Assembly (NCBI RefSeq): GCF_008312895.1
Contig: NZ_VSSP01000003.1
Coordinates: 248,001-312,000 of the forward strand
Direction of reading: 5' to 3'
DNA: 64,000 bases
DNA from: Luteimonas suaedae
GTDB lineage: Bacteria > Pseudomonadota > Gammaproteobacteria > Xanthomonadales > Xanthomonadaceae
In this document: positions 17,618 to 29,322 of the stretch, piece by piece
Layout: every line of letters begins with the position of its first letter
How positions within the stretch are numbered: position 1 is the first letter of the stretch
The notes under the pieces: generated by a model
Database searches by the model: none
What the model was told of the DNA's origin: nothing
What the model saw: only the letters and a program-made list of their open reading frames with translations
Program-made: the position numbers and the translations under genes

Positions 17618-20218
17618 TCAAAAGCGTAGGCGCATGCCGGCCATGTAGCGGCGACCGAAACCTTCGGCTTCCAGGGGACGCGACTTGTCGCCCTGATAGC
17701 GCAGGCCCTGTTCGTCGGTCAGGTTGTTGGCATCGAGGAACAGGCTCAGGCTCTCGTTGACGGCATAGCGCAGCGACAGGTCCAGTTGCTCGGTCGCGTC
17801 CCAATAGGTGTTGCCACCGCCATCGAGGTTGACGTCGTCCAGCCACTTGTCGCGCCATTGATAGGCCAGGCGAGCCGACAGGCCGTACTTTTCGTAATAG
17901 AGCGAGGCGTTGAGAACCTGCTTCGAGGTGCCCTTGAAGTCGTGCTTGCTGCCGTTGGCAGCTTCGAACTCGCCGTCGATGAAGGCGAGGTTCGCCTGTA
18001 CGCCGAAGCCGTCCATCCACCCCGGCAGGAACTTGAACGGTTGCTGGTAGCTCAGTTCCGCACCCGTGAGCCTGCCGTCGCCGCCGTTGAGCGTGGTGAC
18101 GTAGTCGTAGCCCACCCGCGAAATGCCGCCGGCGTCATAGCGGTCGTCGGTGACGGTGGACGTGCTGCTGAATAGAACGTCGCGCACATCGCGGTAGAAC
18201 ACGTTCAGCGCGAGGATGGAAGCTTCGTCGAAGTACCATTCCAGCGAACCGTCATAGCCCCAGGCGCGCTCCGGCGTCAGCTCCGGATTGCCGCCGGAGA
18301 TCACGCGGTCGGTGTCGTTGACGCCGACGCTGGCACGCAGGTCGGCGAATCCCGGTCGCGCCAGGCCGGTCACCAGCGCGTTGCGCAGTTTGAGGTTGCC
18401 GCTCAGATCGGTGTTCCAGTGCAGCGACGGGAACACGTCGGTGCGGTCCTGCTCGATCGTCACCGGCGTGCGGGTCCCGTCCGGCGCGACCAGGTTGCCG
18501 CGACTGTCCAGCGTGGCGCGTTCGATGCGCACGCCGGCCAGGAACTGGTGCACGCCGCGCTCGACTTCCAGCTGCGCATAGGCGGCCTGGACGTCCTCGT
18601 CCAGTTCGAACCTCGAGGCCGGATTGACGGCGTCGGCCGGGTCGTACAGGCCCGCCGCCTGCAGCTGGGCCAGGGTCTGCTCCAGCATCCTGCGCACGCC
18701 GGCGTTGTCCACATAGTTGACGCCGAAGCCGCGCGGGAACTTCGAGTCCCAGGGGTTGTTGGTCACGAACGGATCGATGTCCCACGGCAGGCCCAGCGCC
18801 TCGGCGTACGCAGAGACCGGGACAGCGGGCGACGAACCGTACGTGTTGCCTTCGACCTTGCGTTGATCAACCTGGGCGCCGACGCTCAAGCGCGCGCCGT
18901 CGGCGAGGGAAAGATCCCGAGAGGCGTCGAACTTGAAGGTGACCGTGTCGGCTTCGGTGGTCATGTTGATCGGAATCAACAGATCCATGCCGAAACCGGC
19001 CTGGTCGAGATCGGCGACCGGGTCGCCACGAGAGAACCCGGCATCGCCCTGCACGGTCGTGTACAGATCCAGGATCGGCAGATTCGGATTGCGGCGATCG
19101 TAATCCAGCGAAACGAACTGGCTGGGATCGGTCTGCACCTGGCGGATCATCGGCAACTCGGTGGTGCCTTCGGTCCGGGTGACGTTCACGTCCCAGCCGA
19201 GGGTCCAGACGTCCAGCGCGTGGTCGCCGCCGAGCGTCGTCGTCCATACCGAGTTGGCGTAGTTGCCGTCCTGCAGGCTTGCAGCCACGGGTACGCCAAC
19301 CAGCGAGCCGCTGTCGATGCCGGCCTCGCCGCCGAGCGCACCGCCGAGGTCGAAGATGTACTGGTTGCGGTACTCGTGATCCTTGAATTCCGTGTATAGA
19401 GAATTCAGCTCCAGGCGGTGGCCATCGGCTGGACGCCACTCCAGCTTCAGCATGCCGGAGTTGGTTTCACGTTCGAGCTGATAGCTGCGGAAGTCGAAGG
19501 TGGTTGGTATGCCGTTCTCGTCGTAGTCGAACTCGCGGTTGTCGGTCAGCTGGTCGCGGCTGTAGGTGGATCCGCCGATCAGCACGCCGAAGGTATCGTT
19601 GCTCCACGAAAGCCGCGCATCGCCCTGACGCTGCTTGCCATCGCCCAGTTCCATCGGTCCGTAGCCCACGCCGAGTTGACCGCTGAAGCCACGCTTGCTC
19701 ATCGGCGAAACGGTTTCTATGTTGACGCGGCCGGCCAACGCTTCGGCGGGCATTTCCGGTGTCAGCGTCTTGTTGACCGTCACCACGTCGATCAGGCTGG
19801 CCGGCACGGAGTCGAAGCGGAAGACACGCTCGTCGGCGCCGACCACGTTGATGTCGTCGAAGGCCGTCGCGGTCCAGCGCGATGGCGCGCCGCGGACCTG
19901 GATGTAGCGTTCCTGCCCCTGGTCGCGCTGCACCGCGACCGCGGGCAGGCGGGACAGCGCCGCGGCAGCGGTCTGGTCGGGGAAATCACCGATGGCATCC
20001 GAGGCGATGGCGTCGACCACACCGATCGCTTCGCGCTTGAGCTCGATCGACTCCGACTGCGAGGACACGATCGGCGCGGAGACAACGACAGCGTCCAGTT
20101 CCGTGGGCTGCATGGCGGCTTGGGCCAGTGCTAGCGACGGCAGCAGGGATAGTGGGAGGCAAACGAGGGCGCGCGAACGCACCGCCTGCGCGATGGCGCG
20201 GGAGAGGGGATGACGCAT
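17618..20218 (-). CDS. TonB-dependent receptor
   Basis: 866-residue outer-membrane receptor. Signal peptide ends near residue 32 (LPSLALAQA); a plug domain follows (about 60-180) with IQVRGAPSRWTATAFDDI and VTVNKTLTPEMPAEALAG, then a 22-strand barrel ending RRYMAGMRLRF, with a terminal aromatic. The plug style is that of the large Xanthomonad/Caulobacter TonB receptors for carbohydrates and phosphorylated nutrients, not classical siderophore receptors. It is followed by the secreted phosphatase in one operon and faces a TetR gene, whose palindrome lies 57 bp upstream of this start. Confidence 0.94.
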   Translation of the reverse strand: MRHPLSRAIAQAVRSRALVCLPLSLLPSLALAQAAMQPTELDAVVVSAPIVSSQSESIELKREAIGVVDAIASDAIGDFPDQTAAAALSRLPAVAVQRDQGQERYIQVRGAPSRWTATAFDDINVVGADERVFRFDSVPASLIDVVTVNKTLTPEMPAEALAGRVNIETVSPMSKRGFSGQLGVGYGPMELGDGKQRQGDARLSWSNDTFGVLIGGSTYSRDQLTDNREFDYDENGIPTTFDFRSYQLERETNSGMLKLEWRPADGHRLELNSLYTEFKDHEYRNQYIFDLGGALGGEAGIDSGSLVGVPVAASLQDGNYANSVWTTTLGGDHALDVWTLGWDVNVTRTEGTTELPMIRQVQTDPSQFVSLDYDRRNPNLPILDLYTTVQGDAGFSRGDPVADLDQAGFGMDLLIPINMTTEADTVTFKFDASRDLSLADGARLSVGAQVDQRKVEGNTYGSSPAVPVSAYAEALGLPWDIDPFVTNNPWDSKFPRGFGVNYVDNAGVRRMLEQTLAQLQAAGLYDPADAVNPASRFELDEDVQAAYAQLEVERGVHQFLAGVRIERATLDSRGNLVAPDGTRTPVTIEQDRTDVFPSLHWNTDLSGNLKLRNALVTGLARPGFADLRASVGVNDTDRVISGGNPELTPERAWGYDGSLEWYFDEASILALNVFYRDVRDVLFSSTSTVTDDRYDAGGISRVGYDYVTTLNGGDGRLTGAELSYQQPFKFLPGWMDGFGVQANLAFIDGEFEAANGSKHDFKGTSKQVLNASLYYEKYGLSARLAYQWRDKWLDDVNLDGGGNTYWDATEQLDLSLRYAVNESLSLFLDANNLTDEQGLRYQGDKSRPLEAEGFGRRYMAGMRLRF

Positions 20219-20274
20219 GAATGTTCCATATGGGTGGGGAGCGAGCGAGAGCCTGAAGCGCGTTCGTTACAACT

Positions 20275-20290
20275 GAATGAACGTTCATTC
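20275..20290. promoter_or_regulatory. Perfect 16-bp palindrome, probable TetR operator
   Basis: GAATGAACGTTCATTC is a perfect inverted repeat in the 155-bp gap between the divergent receptor and TetR genes. The TGAACGTTCA core is typical of TetR-family operators, so one site can control both the receptor-phosphatase operon and the regulator itself. Confidence 0.75.
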
Positions 20291-20373
20291 TTGCTCCGGG
20301 CGTGGTAAGGTGCGGCGCCGTTTCGCTCCTTGGGAGGCTTGCCCGATGCCCGCCTCCACAGCCGTCACCACAC

Positions 20374-20970
20374 ATGTCGCCAGAACCTGAAAAGCCGCTC
20401 GACGCACGTCGTCGACACATCCTGCTGTCGGCCAAGCGGTGCTTCATCGCGCGCGGGTTCCATGCCGCGACCATCAGCGACATCGCGGCCGACGCCGGCA
20501 TCAGCCAGGGCCTGGTCTACCGCTACTTCGAGAACAAGCGCGCGATCATCCTGGCCATCATCGAGATGCAGCTGGAGGAGAACCGCGAGAACCTGGATCG
20601 TTTGCAGGCTTCGACCGACTTCGTCACCGAGCTCGGGCAGGCGTATGGGTTATGGGCCAAGGGCGATCCGGATCTGTGGCATGCCGGACTGAACGGCGAA
20701 ATCGCAGCCGAAAGCCTGCGCGATCCGCTCGTGGCCGACGCGTTGCGGCGTTCCGAGCAACAGACCCGCCAGGCGCTCATGGCCTGGTTCCGCCGCCGCG
20801 ATGCGGCGCTAGGGCGCGAGGCGCCGGAAGCCGATGTCCAGTTGCGGGCTGCGCTGATGAGTTGCTTCGTCGAAGGACTGGCGATACGCGCCATACGCGA
20901 ACCGGATCTTCCGCCGCAAACGCTGCGCGCCATGCTTGAACGCATGATGCCGTTGATCCTGGGCGATTGA
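20374..20970 (+). CDS. TetR/AcrR-family regulator
   Basis: 198 residues. The N-terminal HTH reads RHILLSAKRCFIARGF (about 13-28) and ISQGLVYRYFENKRAII (about 43-59), standard for the family; the rest is the helical ligand-binding domain. I start at ATG 20374 (MSPEPEKPLDARRR), the usual distance before the HTH. Diverges from the TonB receptor, and the palindrome at 20275-20290 is the obvious binding site. The ligand may be the nutrient taken up by the receptor; not shown by sequence. Confidence 0.92.
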   Translation: MSPEPEKPLDARRRHILLSAKRCFIARGFHAATISDIAADAGISQGLVYRYFENKRAIILAIIEMQLEENRENLDRLQASTDFVTELGQAYGLWAKGDPDLWHAGLNGEIAAESLRDPLVADALRRSEQQTRQALMAWFRRRDAALGREAPEADVQLRAALMSCFVEGLAIRAIREPDLPPQTLRAMLERMMPLILGD

Positions 20971-21230
20971 AGAGGCGCTCCTGAGGCGAAGGACTTGCAA
21001 GCACGGGCAAGCCTGCCGCGGCATTGGGCGCAGGGGCCCTTTCCGGCTGCAGATCAGGCAGCGGCCCAGGAAGCACAGATCGATCTTCGATGCGGTACTG
21101 CTCGTCCAGGCGGCGCGCCGCTCATTGGCGTGTCAGCGACGATCGGTCGAGGTCCTCCTGCAACACGCGCACTCGGCATTGGACGCCCGCACTGACGGAG
21201 TCATGCAGCGATTGCGGGAAGTCCGGTGAC

Positions 21231-21965
21231 TCAAATGTCGGATTCGGCCTGCACCAGGAGCCTCAGGCCCACGCCAGGCTCCGTGGCGATCCACCGCGGT
21301 GACGCCGGATCGTCGCCAAGCTTGTGCCGCAGCTTGCCGACCAGGATGCGCAGGTAGTGGTTGTCTTCCTCGTGGGTCGGGCCCCACACCTCGCGCAGGA
21401 TCTGCGGCTGGGTCACGACACGGCCGGCATGTTGGACCAACAGAGCCAGCAGGGCGTATTCCTTGCGGGTCAAGGTGACCGGCTTTCCGGAAAGCGATAC
21501 TTCCCGGTGGGCTAGGTCGATGCGGAGCGTGCCGTCGTCGAAGACCGGTGCGGTGTCGCTCGGAGCGGCGTGGGTCCGCAACAAGGCACGGACGCGCGCC
21601 ATCAGTTCCTGCACGCCGAAGGGCTTGGTCACGTAGTCGTTGGCGCCCGCGTCCAGGCCCATGACCTTCTCCCCTTCACCGGAACGGACGGTCAGCAGGA
21701 CCACGGGGACGGAAGACCACTGCCGGAGCTCACGCAGGACTTCATGACCGTCGCGATCCGGCAACCCGAGGTCGAGGATGACCAGGTCGGCGCCTCCGGT
21801 CGCCAGCATTTCCAGCCCCGTGCCACCCGAATCGGCGAGCGCGACTGCATAACCCTGCGCCCGCAGGCTGATGTCCAGGAACTTGCGGATCTGCGGCTCG
21901 TCGTCTATGACCAGGATTCGCGCCGGAGGCGCCGAACCCTGCGCTGGCGAGGTGGGGGACGTCAT
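21231..21965 (-). CDS. kdpE: Response regulator KdpE
   Basis: 244-residue OmpR-type regulator: receiver (about 17-130) with DDEP and phospho-acceptor Asp65 in LVILDLGLPDRDG, Lys in TKPFG, then a winged-helix domain with LTRKEYALLALLVQHAGRVVTQPQILREVWG, a phrase typical of KdpE. It activates the kdp potassium-uptake operon when K+ is low. Its ATG overlaps the kdpD stop by 4 bases. Last gene of the porin-kdpFABCDE series. Confidence 0.96.
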   Translation of the reverse strand: MTSPTSPAQGSAPPARILVIDDEPQIRKFLDISLRAQGYAVALADSGGTGLEMLATGGADLVILDLGLPDRDGHEVLRELRQWSSVPVVLLTVRSGEGEKVMGLDAGANDYVTKPFGVQELMARVRALLRTHAAPSDTAPVFDDGTLRIDLAHREVSLSGKPVTLTRKEYALLALLVQHAGRVVTQPQILREVWGPTHEEDNHYLRILVGKLRHKLGDDPASPRWIATEPGVGLRLLVQAESDI

Positions 21966-24616
21966 GGTGTCGTGCGGGGTTCAGGTTCGATCCGTGGGAT
22001 CGTAATCCTGATGACGGTGCCGTGGCCATCCGCGCCGGGCAGCGCCGCGACGCTGCCGCCGTGCGCACCGATCATGCCCTGGCAGATCGCCAGGCCCAGG
22101 CCGGTACCCTGACGGCCACGGTCGCCGCGTTCGACGCTGTAGAACATGTCGAAGATGCGCTTGCGCTCGTCCTCGGGGATGCCCGGACCGCGGTCCTCGA
22201 CATTGATCCGCAACTGCCCGTCGGCGGCGCGGGCATCGATCCGCACGGCTTCGCCCGGCGGCGAGAACTTGACGGCATTCTCCAGCACGTTGAACAACGC
22301 TTGCTCGACGAGGGCGGGATGCACCCAGAGCGGCTCCAGACCGGGCTCTACCACGATCTCGAACCGGGCCTTGGGCTCATAGCGCTGCAGCCTCGCCACC
22401 GCCGATCCGATCAACTCGTCCACGCCGATCCAGTCGCGGTTGAGGGTCAGCCGGCCATGGCCGAGCCGGGTCATGTCGAGCAGGTTCTGGATGTAGCGAT
22501 CGAGCCGCTCTCCCTCAACCCGAATCGTCTCCAGCAACTCGCGCCGGTCTTCTCGGCTCAGCGCATCGGCGTAGTTGTCCAGGCTGCTGGCCGCTCCGAT
22601 GATCACCGACAACGGCGAGCGCAGGTCGTGCGACACCGAGGACAGCAGGGCCGAACGCAGCCGTTCGGTTTCGCCGCTCACGCGGGCATCTTCGAGGTCG
22701 GCTACCAGCCGGGTGCGGACAATGGACTGCGCGATGTCTTCGACCATCGTCTCGGCGAGGCGACGCTGCTCGATGCCGAGGCGATGCACCTGCGACGGCA
22801 ACCGCAGCCCAACGACGCCCCCTTCGCCCCTGGCGATCTTCAGCGGCATGAACCACCAGTCGGAACCGGTGAGGGTATCGGTGAAGCGACCGGCAACCTC
22901 GCCATGCTGGACGACCCAGTCCGCTGCCGCGCGTTCCTTGTCGCCCAGCTCGGGGACGCCTTCTCCTTGCAGGCGCTGTGTATCGGCCTCGATCACGACT
23001 TCCGCGTCGAGCGAGCGCTGCAACGCCTCGCGGCCGGCCTGCAGGACCTGGCCCAGGTCCGCGGCGGCGGCGAGTTGCCGGCCCAGCGTCTGCAAGCTCG
23101 TCGCCTGCGCGTTGGCCGCTCGCAGCGCCAGTACTTGCGCGTGCAGCTTCGATGCCAGCCGCCCGGCCACCAGCGCGGCAACCAGGAACAGGACCACGGT
23201 GGTCACGCCCTGCCGCGCGCCGATATAGAAGGTGTAGCGCGGATCGATGAAGAAGAAGTTGTAGGCCAGGAAGCACAATGTCGCCGCGATCACCGCGGCG
23301 GACATGCGGGTGCGCGCGGCCACCAGCACCACTGCGACGATGAACACCATCGACAGGTCGGTCAGTCCGAGCCAGCGTTCGGCGCTGGAGCCCAGCGCAG
23401 TCGCGGCGGCAGCTGCCATCACCGCCCAGATCGCATCGTGGCGGCCCAGGTAATTCCCCAGCTCACGCAATGAGCGGCGCGCCCTGGCACGCGCCTCGGG
23501 CGGGCTGATGATGGTCAATTCGAAATGCGCACCACGCTGGAGCAGTTGCTGGGTGATGGTGCGGTTGAACATCCGCGCGAACGGCCGTTCGCGGGTGCGC
23601 CCAAGCACGAGGGTGCTGGCACCGATCCGGCTGGCGTGGTCGAGCAGCGCGTCGACGATGTTGTCGCCATGCAGCGCCACGGTATCGCCGCCGAGACGGC
23701 GGGCCAGCGCGAATGCGCGGTCGAGCTCGAGCTGGCGGGCTTCGTCCGGCAGGCCGCCGGCCTGCACGGTAACCACGGTCCACGGCGCGTCACGGCGTTC
23801 GGCGAGGCGGCGCACTACGCGCACCAAGTACTCGGACTGCCCACGGCCGTCGATCGCAACCATCACCCGTCGCCGGATCGGCGTGCCGGGCAGGCCGCGA
23901 GCGCTCCGCGCCTCGCGCAGGTCGACATCGACGCGGTCGGCGGCGGTCTGCATCGCCAGTTCGCGCAGCGCGGTCAGGTTGCTGGGAGAGAAGAACGCCT
24001 TGAGCGCGTGAGCGGCCTGGTCCGGTACGTAAACCTTGCCCTGCTGCAGGCGCTCGATCAGCTCGCGCGGCGGCAGGTCGACCAGAACGATGTCACGCAG
24101 TCTGTCGAACATCGCATCCGGCACGGTCTCGCTGACGCGCACGCCGGTGATGCGGTGAACGACGTCATTGAGGCTTTCCAGGTGCTGGATGTTGACCGTG
24201 GTGTAGACGTCGATGCCGGCATCGAGCAGCTCGAGCACGTCCTGCCAGCGCCGCTCGTGGCGGCTGCCCGGCACGTTGCGGTGCGCCAGTTCATCGACCA
24301 GTGCGAGTTGCGGTTTGCGCTCGAGCAGGGCATCGAGGTCGAGTTCCTCAAACACCCGGCTGCGGTACTCGACACGCTTGCACGGCAAGACCGCGAGCCC
24401 TTCGAGCAGCGCGGCGGTCTCGCTGCGACCGTGGGTCTCGGCGATGCCGACCACTAGATCGACGCCGCGCCGCTGCAGCTCGCGCGCGCGCGAAAGCATG
24501 GCGTAGGTCTTGCCAACGCCGGGCGCGGCACCGAGAAACACCGTCAGACGGCCGGCCTGCTGCCGGCTCAGTTCGCCGATCAGGGCATCGGCCTGGGCGC
24601 TGCGGGATTCGCTCAT
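21962..24616 (-). CDS. kdpD: Sensor kinase KdpD
   Basis: 884 residues, full length. N-terminal KdpD domain with the Walker motif GAAPGVGKTYAML, a universal-stress-protein domain (about 250-370), four clustered membrane helices (DUF4118, about 390-500), a GAF-like domain, HisKA with SSVSHDLRSPLSV, and HATPase_c with QGTGLGLAICQGM. It senses K+ limitation and phosphorylates KdpE. It starts 81 bases after kdpC and overlaps kdpE, so the regulators follow the transporter genes on the same strand. Confidence 0.97.
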   Translation of the reverse strand: MSESRSAQADALIGELSRQQAGRLTVFLGAAPGVGKTYAMLSRARELQRRGVDLVVGIAETHGRSETAALLEGLAVLPCKRVEYRSRVFEELDLDALLERKPQLALVDELAHRNVPGSRHERRWQDVLELLDAGIDVYTTVNIQHLESLNDVVHRITGVRVSETVPDAMFDRLRDIVLVDLPPRELIERLQQGKVYVPDQAAHALKAFFSPSNLTALRELAMQTAADRVDVDLREARSARGLPGTPIRRRVMVAIDGRGQSEYLVRVVRRLAERRDAPWTVVTVQAGGLPDEARQLELDRAFALARRLGGDTVALHGDNIVDALLDHASRIGASTLVLGRTRERPFARMFNRTITQQLLQRGAHFELTIISPPEARARARRSLRELGNYLGRHDAIWAVMAAAAATALGSSAERWLGLTDLSMVFIVAVVLVAARTRMSAAVIAATLCFLAYNFFFIDPRYTFYIGARQGVTTVVLFLVAALVAGRLASKLHAQVLALRAANAQATSLQTLGRQLAAAADLGQVLQAGREALQRSLDAEVVIEADTQRLQGEGVPELGDKERAAADWVVQHGEVAGRFTDTLTGSDWWFMPLKIARGEGGVVGLRLPSQVHRLGIEQRRLAETMVEDIAQSIVRTRLVADLEDARVSGETERLRSALLSSVSHDLRSPLSVIIGAASSLDNYADALSREDRRELLETIRVEGERLDRYIQNLLDMTRLGHGRLTLNRDWIGVDELIGSAVARLQRYEPKARFEIVVEPGLEPLWVHPALVEQALFNVLENAVKFSPPGEAVRIDARAADGQLRINVEDRGPGIPEDERKRIFDMFYSVERGDRGRQGTGLGLAICQGMIGAHGGSVAALPGADGHGTVIRITIPRIEPEPRTTP

Positions 24617-24697
24617 CGGGGCATTGTGCGACAGGCAAGAGCCCGACCGGGCATATGCCCGGCCAAGCCGATGGAGCCGGTCCGTTGGCAGGGTCGA

Positions 24698-25300
24698 TCA
24701 GTCAAGGGCATCCAGAGCGAAGTTGAGCCGCGTCACGTTGACGCGCGGTTGCCCGAGCAATCCCCAGGTCGGCGCTTCGACGTGCTCGTCGACCAGGGTG
24801 GCGATCTGGCTTTCGGTCAGACCGCGCTCGCGGGCGACGCGAGCCGTCTGCACGCGCGCACCCTCGGGCGAGAGGTGCGGGTCTATGCCGCCGCCGGACT
24901 GGGTGACCAGTTCGCCCGGCACCTCCGATGCCGGGATGCCTTCCCGCGCTGCCACCTCGGCGGTCAACGCCGCGATGCGCGCGCGCAGGTCGGGATTGGT
25001 GCGGGCCTGGTTGCTGCCGGATACGCCCATCGGGTCGTAGTCCGCCGCCGACGGACGCGGGCGGAAGTAGCGCGGGTCGGCGACCGGCTGCGCAACCAGC
25101 GCCGAGGCGCGCGGCTCACCAGCGACCACGATCAGGCTGCCGGTGGCCTGGTGCGGGAATAGCGAGCGCCCGAGCGCAGTGCCGGCCAGCGAATAGAGCA
25201 GGCCGAAGCCGACCAGGGTGATCGCGGCGAACACGATCATCGCGCGTGGCCTGACGCGGTCGTCCAGTACCGCGGCGCGATGGTGGGTGATTGTCGTCAT
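24698..25300 (-). CDS. kdpC: Potassium-transporting ATPase subunit KdpC
   Basis: 200 residues with one N-terminal membrane helix (about 22-45, preceded by RPRAMIVFAAITLVGFGLLY) and the family motifs YFRPRPSAADYDP, SGSNQARTNPDL and SGGGIDPHLSPEGA. KdpC stabilises the KdpFABC complex and raises the ATP affinity of KdpB. Starts one base after the kdpB stop. Confidence 0.97.
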   Translation of the reverse strand: MTTITHHRAAVLDDRVRPRAMIVFAAITLVGFGLLYSLAGTALGRSLFPHQATGSLIVVAGEPRASALVAQPVADPRYFRPRPSAADYDPMGVSGSNQARTNPDLRARIAALTAEVAAREGIPASEVPGELVTQSGGGIDPHLSPEGARVQTARVARERGLTESQIATLVDEHVEAPTWGLLGQPRVNVTRLNFALDALD

Positions 25301-25301
25301 G

Positions 25302-27380
<2,079 letters not shown>

Positions 27381-27391
27381 TGTTCTTTACC

Positions 27392-29152
27392 TCACAGGCC
27401 GGCGGCCGGGGCGCCGATCAGGGCCAGGTGTTCGGCGATCGGGCCGAGCACCAGCACCGGCATGAATTGCAGGATGGTCAGCACCGCGACCACGGCGATC
27501 AGGGTCAGGGCGAACGTCGGCGTTTCGACCTGCAGCGTGCCGCTGCTTTCCGGCGTGACCCGCTTGCGCGCCATCAGTCCGGCGACGGCCAGCGGCACGA
27601 TCAATGCCGGGTAGCGGCCGAGGATGAGCAGCAGGACGCAGGTCAGGTTCCACCAGGGCGTGGCGTCGCCCAGGCCCTCGAAGCCGGAACCGTTGTTGGC
27701 GAACGCCGAGGTGTACTCGTAGAAGACCTGGCTGATGCCGTGGAAGCTCGGGTTGGAATTGCCGGTCAGCGCCGGCACCGCGATGGTCACCGCGGTGAAG
27801 CCGAGCAGCACGAGCGGCTGCAGCAGAATCAGCAGAGCCAAGAGTCGGACCTCGGGCGCCTCGATCTTGCGCCCGAACAGTTCCGGCGTGCGTCCGGTCA
27901 TCAGCCCGGCCAGGAACACACTCAACAACAGGTAGACCAGGAACTGCTGCAAACCGCAGCCGACGCCGCCCCAGATCGCGTTGATCAACATGTTGGTGAT
28001 CGCCACGCCTCCGGTCAGTGGCGCCAGCGAGTCGTGCATGCTGTTGACCGAGCCGTTGCTGGTCTGGGTGGTCAGCGCGCCCCACAATGCCGAGGCGTCG
28101 GCACCGAAACGCACCTCCTTGCCTTCCATCAACGCCGGGTCCGCGGTAGTGGCCGAGTGCCCCTCGGACCAGATCGCAGTGCCCGCGGAAGCAAGCGACA
28201 TCAACAACATGCAGCCGAACACCAGTCCGGTCAGGCGTCGCCGCCCGGTATAGGCCCCGGCCATGAAGGTCAGCGAGACCGGAATCAGGATGATCGCCAG
28301 CGTTTCCAGCAGGTTGGAGAACGGCGTCGGGTTTTCCAGCGGCACCGAGCTGTTGGGCCCGTACCAGCCGCCGCCGTTGGTGCCAAGTTGCTTGGCCGCC
28401 ACCATCGGCGCGACTGGGCCGAGTGGGATCTTCTGTTCCGCCATGCCGGCGCTGGCGTCGATCGGCACCACCGTCGGGCCACCTTGCAACGTTGCCGGCA
28501 CGCCCTGCGAGGCCAACAGCACCGACCACAACAGGCACAGCGGGAGCATGAAACGCAGCGTCGCACGGGTCACGTCGACCCAGAAGTTGCCGAGATCCCG
28601 GGGTGCGCCTTCGGCCACCGACGCTGCGACGGGCGGCGAAGGGCATGTCCCGGATTCTCCTGAAACAGTCATCGCTTGCCGCCCACCGAACAGCCCGCGC
28701 AGCGTTGCCACCACAAGCGCCAGGCCCATCATCGGTGTGACCACCTGCAGGCCGACGATGGCGACGCTCTGCGACAGGTAGCTCAGTTCGGCCTGGCCGG
28801 AGTAGTGCTGCTGGTTGGTGTTGGTGAGGAACGACACCATCGTGTGCAACGCGGTGTCCCAGCGCATGTTCGGAATGCCGTCGGGATTCAACGGCAGCCA
28901 CGCCTGGGTCATGAACATCACCCAGACGACCGCGCCCAGTGCCAGGTTGCTCAGCAGGAAGGCTTTGGCGTAGCCACGCCAACTCATGCCATGCTCAGGC
29001 GAGGTGCCGAGTGCCTTGTAGACAGTCCGCTCGACCGGGCCGAACACCGCATCCAGGCGCGAACGGTCGCCGCGCATCACGCCGGCGAGATAGCGCCCGA
29101 GCGGCCAGCCGAGGGCGATGGCCAGGAGCAATACGAGAACAGCTTCAATCAT
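27392..29152 (-). CDS. kdpA: Potassium-transporting ATPase subunit KdpA
   Basis: 586-residue K+-selective channel-like subunit with about ten membrane helices and four selectivity-filter segments, for instance SFLTNTNQQHYSGQ and TNGGGWYGPNSS. It starts EAVLVLLLAIALGWPLG as in other KdpA proteins. Preceded by kdpF 64 bases upstream and followed closely by kdpB. Confidence 0.97.
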   Translation of the reverse strand: MIEAVLVLLLAIALGWPLGRYLAGVMRGDRSRLDAVFGPVERTVYKALGTSPEHGMSWRGYAKAFLLSNLALGAVVWVMFMTQAWLPLNPDGIPNMRWDTALHTMVSFLTNTNQQHYSGQAELSYLSQSVAIVGLQVVTPMMGLALVVATLRGLFGGRQAMTVSGESGTCPSPPVAASVAEGAPRDLGNFWVDVTRATLRFMLPLCLLWSVLLASQGVPATLQGGPTVVPIDASAGMAEQKIPLGPVAPMVAAKQLGTNGGGWYGPNSSVPLENPTPFSNLLETLAIILIPVSLTFMAGAYTGRRRLTGLVFGCMLLMSLASAGTAIWSEGHSATTADPALMEGKEVRFGADASALWGALTTQTSNGSVNSMHDSLAPLTGGVAITNMLINAIWGGVGCGLQQFLVYLLLSVFLAGLMTGRTPELFGRKIEAPEVRLLALLILLQPLVLLGFTAVTIAVPALTGNSNPSFHGISQVFYEYTSAFANNGSGFEGLGDATPWWNLTCVLLLILGRYPALIVPLAVAGLMARKRVTPESSGTLQVETPTFALTLIAVVAVLTILQFMPVLVLGPIAEHLALIGAPAAGL

Positions 29153-29216
29153 GATCGTTTCCTTCCGGCCGTTGCGGTTCGCGCGAGCCGGGAACTTCGG
29201 CGCCGGGAGCGCCGGA

Positions 29217-29309
29217 TCAGAAGTCTTCGGGACGAAAAATCACGAACAGCAGGTAGGCCGCCGCGGCGACCACCGAGATTCCACAGACGAACGCGAGCCA
29301 GCTGGGCAT
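29217..29309 (-). CDS. kdpF: Small subunit KdpF
   Basis: 30-residue single-helix protein starting MPSWLAFVCGISVVAAAAY and ending VIFRPEDF. The position directly before kdpA, one membrane helix, and the closing R/H-P-E-x-F motif identify KdpF, the lipid-like stabilising subunit of the KdpFABC complex. It begins only 13 bases after the porin stop, so it belongs to the same operon. Confidence 0.92.
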   Translation of the reverse strand: MPSWLAFVCGISVVAAAAYLLFVIFRPEDF

Positions 29310-29322
29310 CACTGCATCCCCC

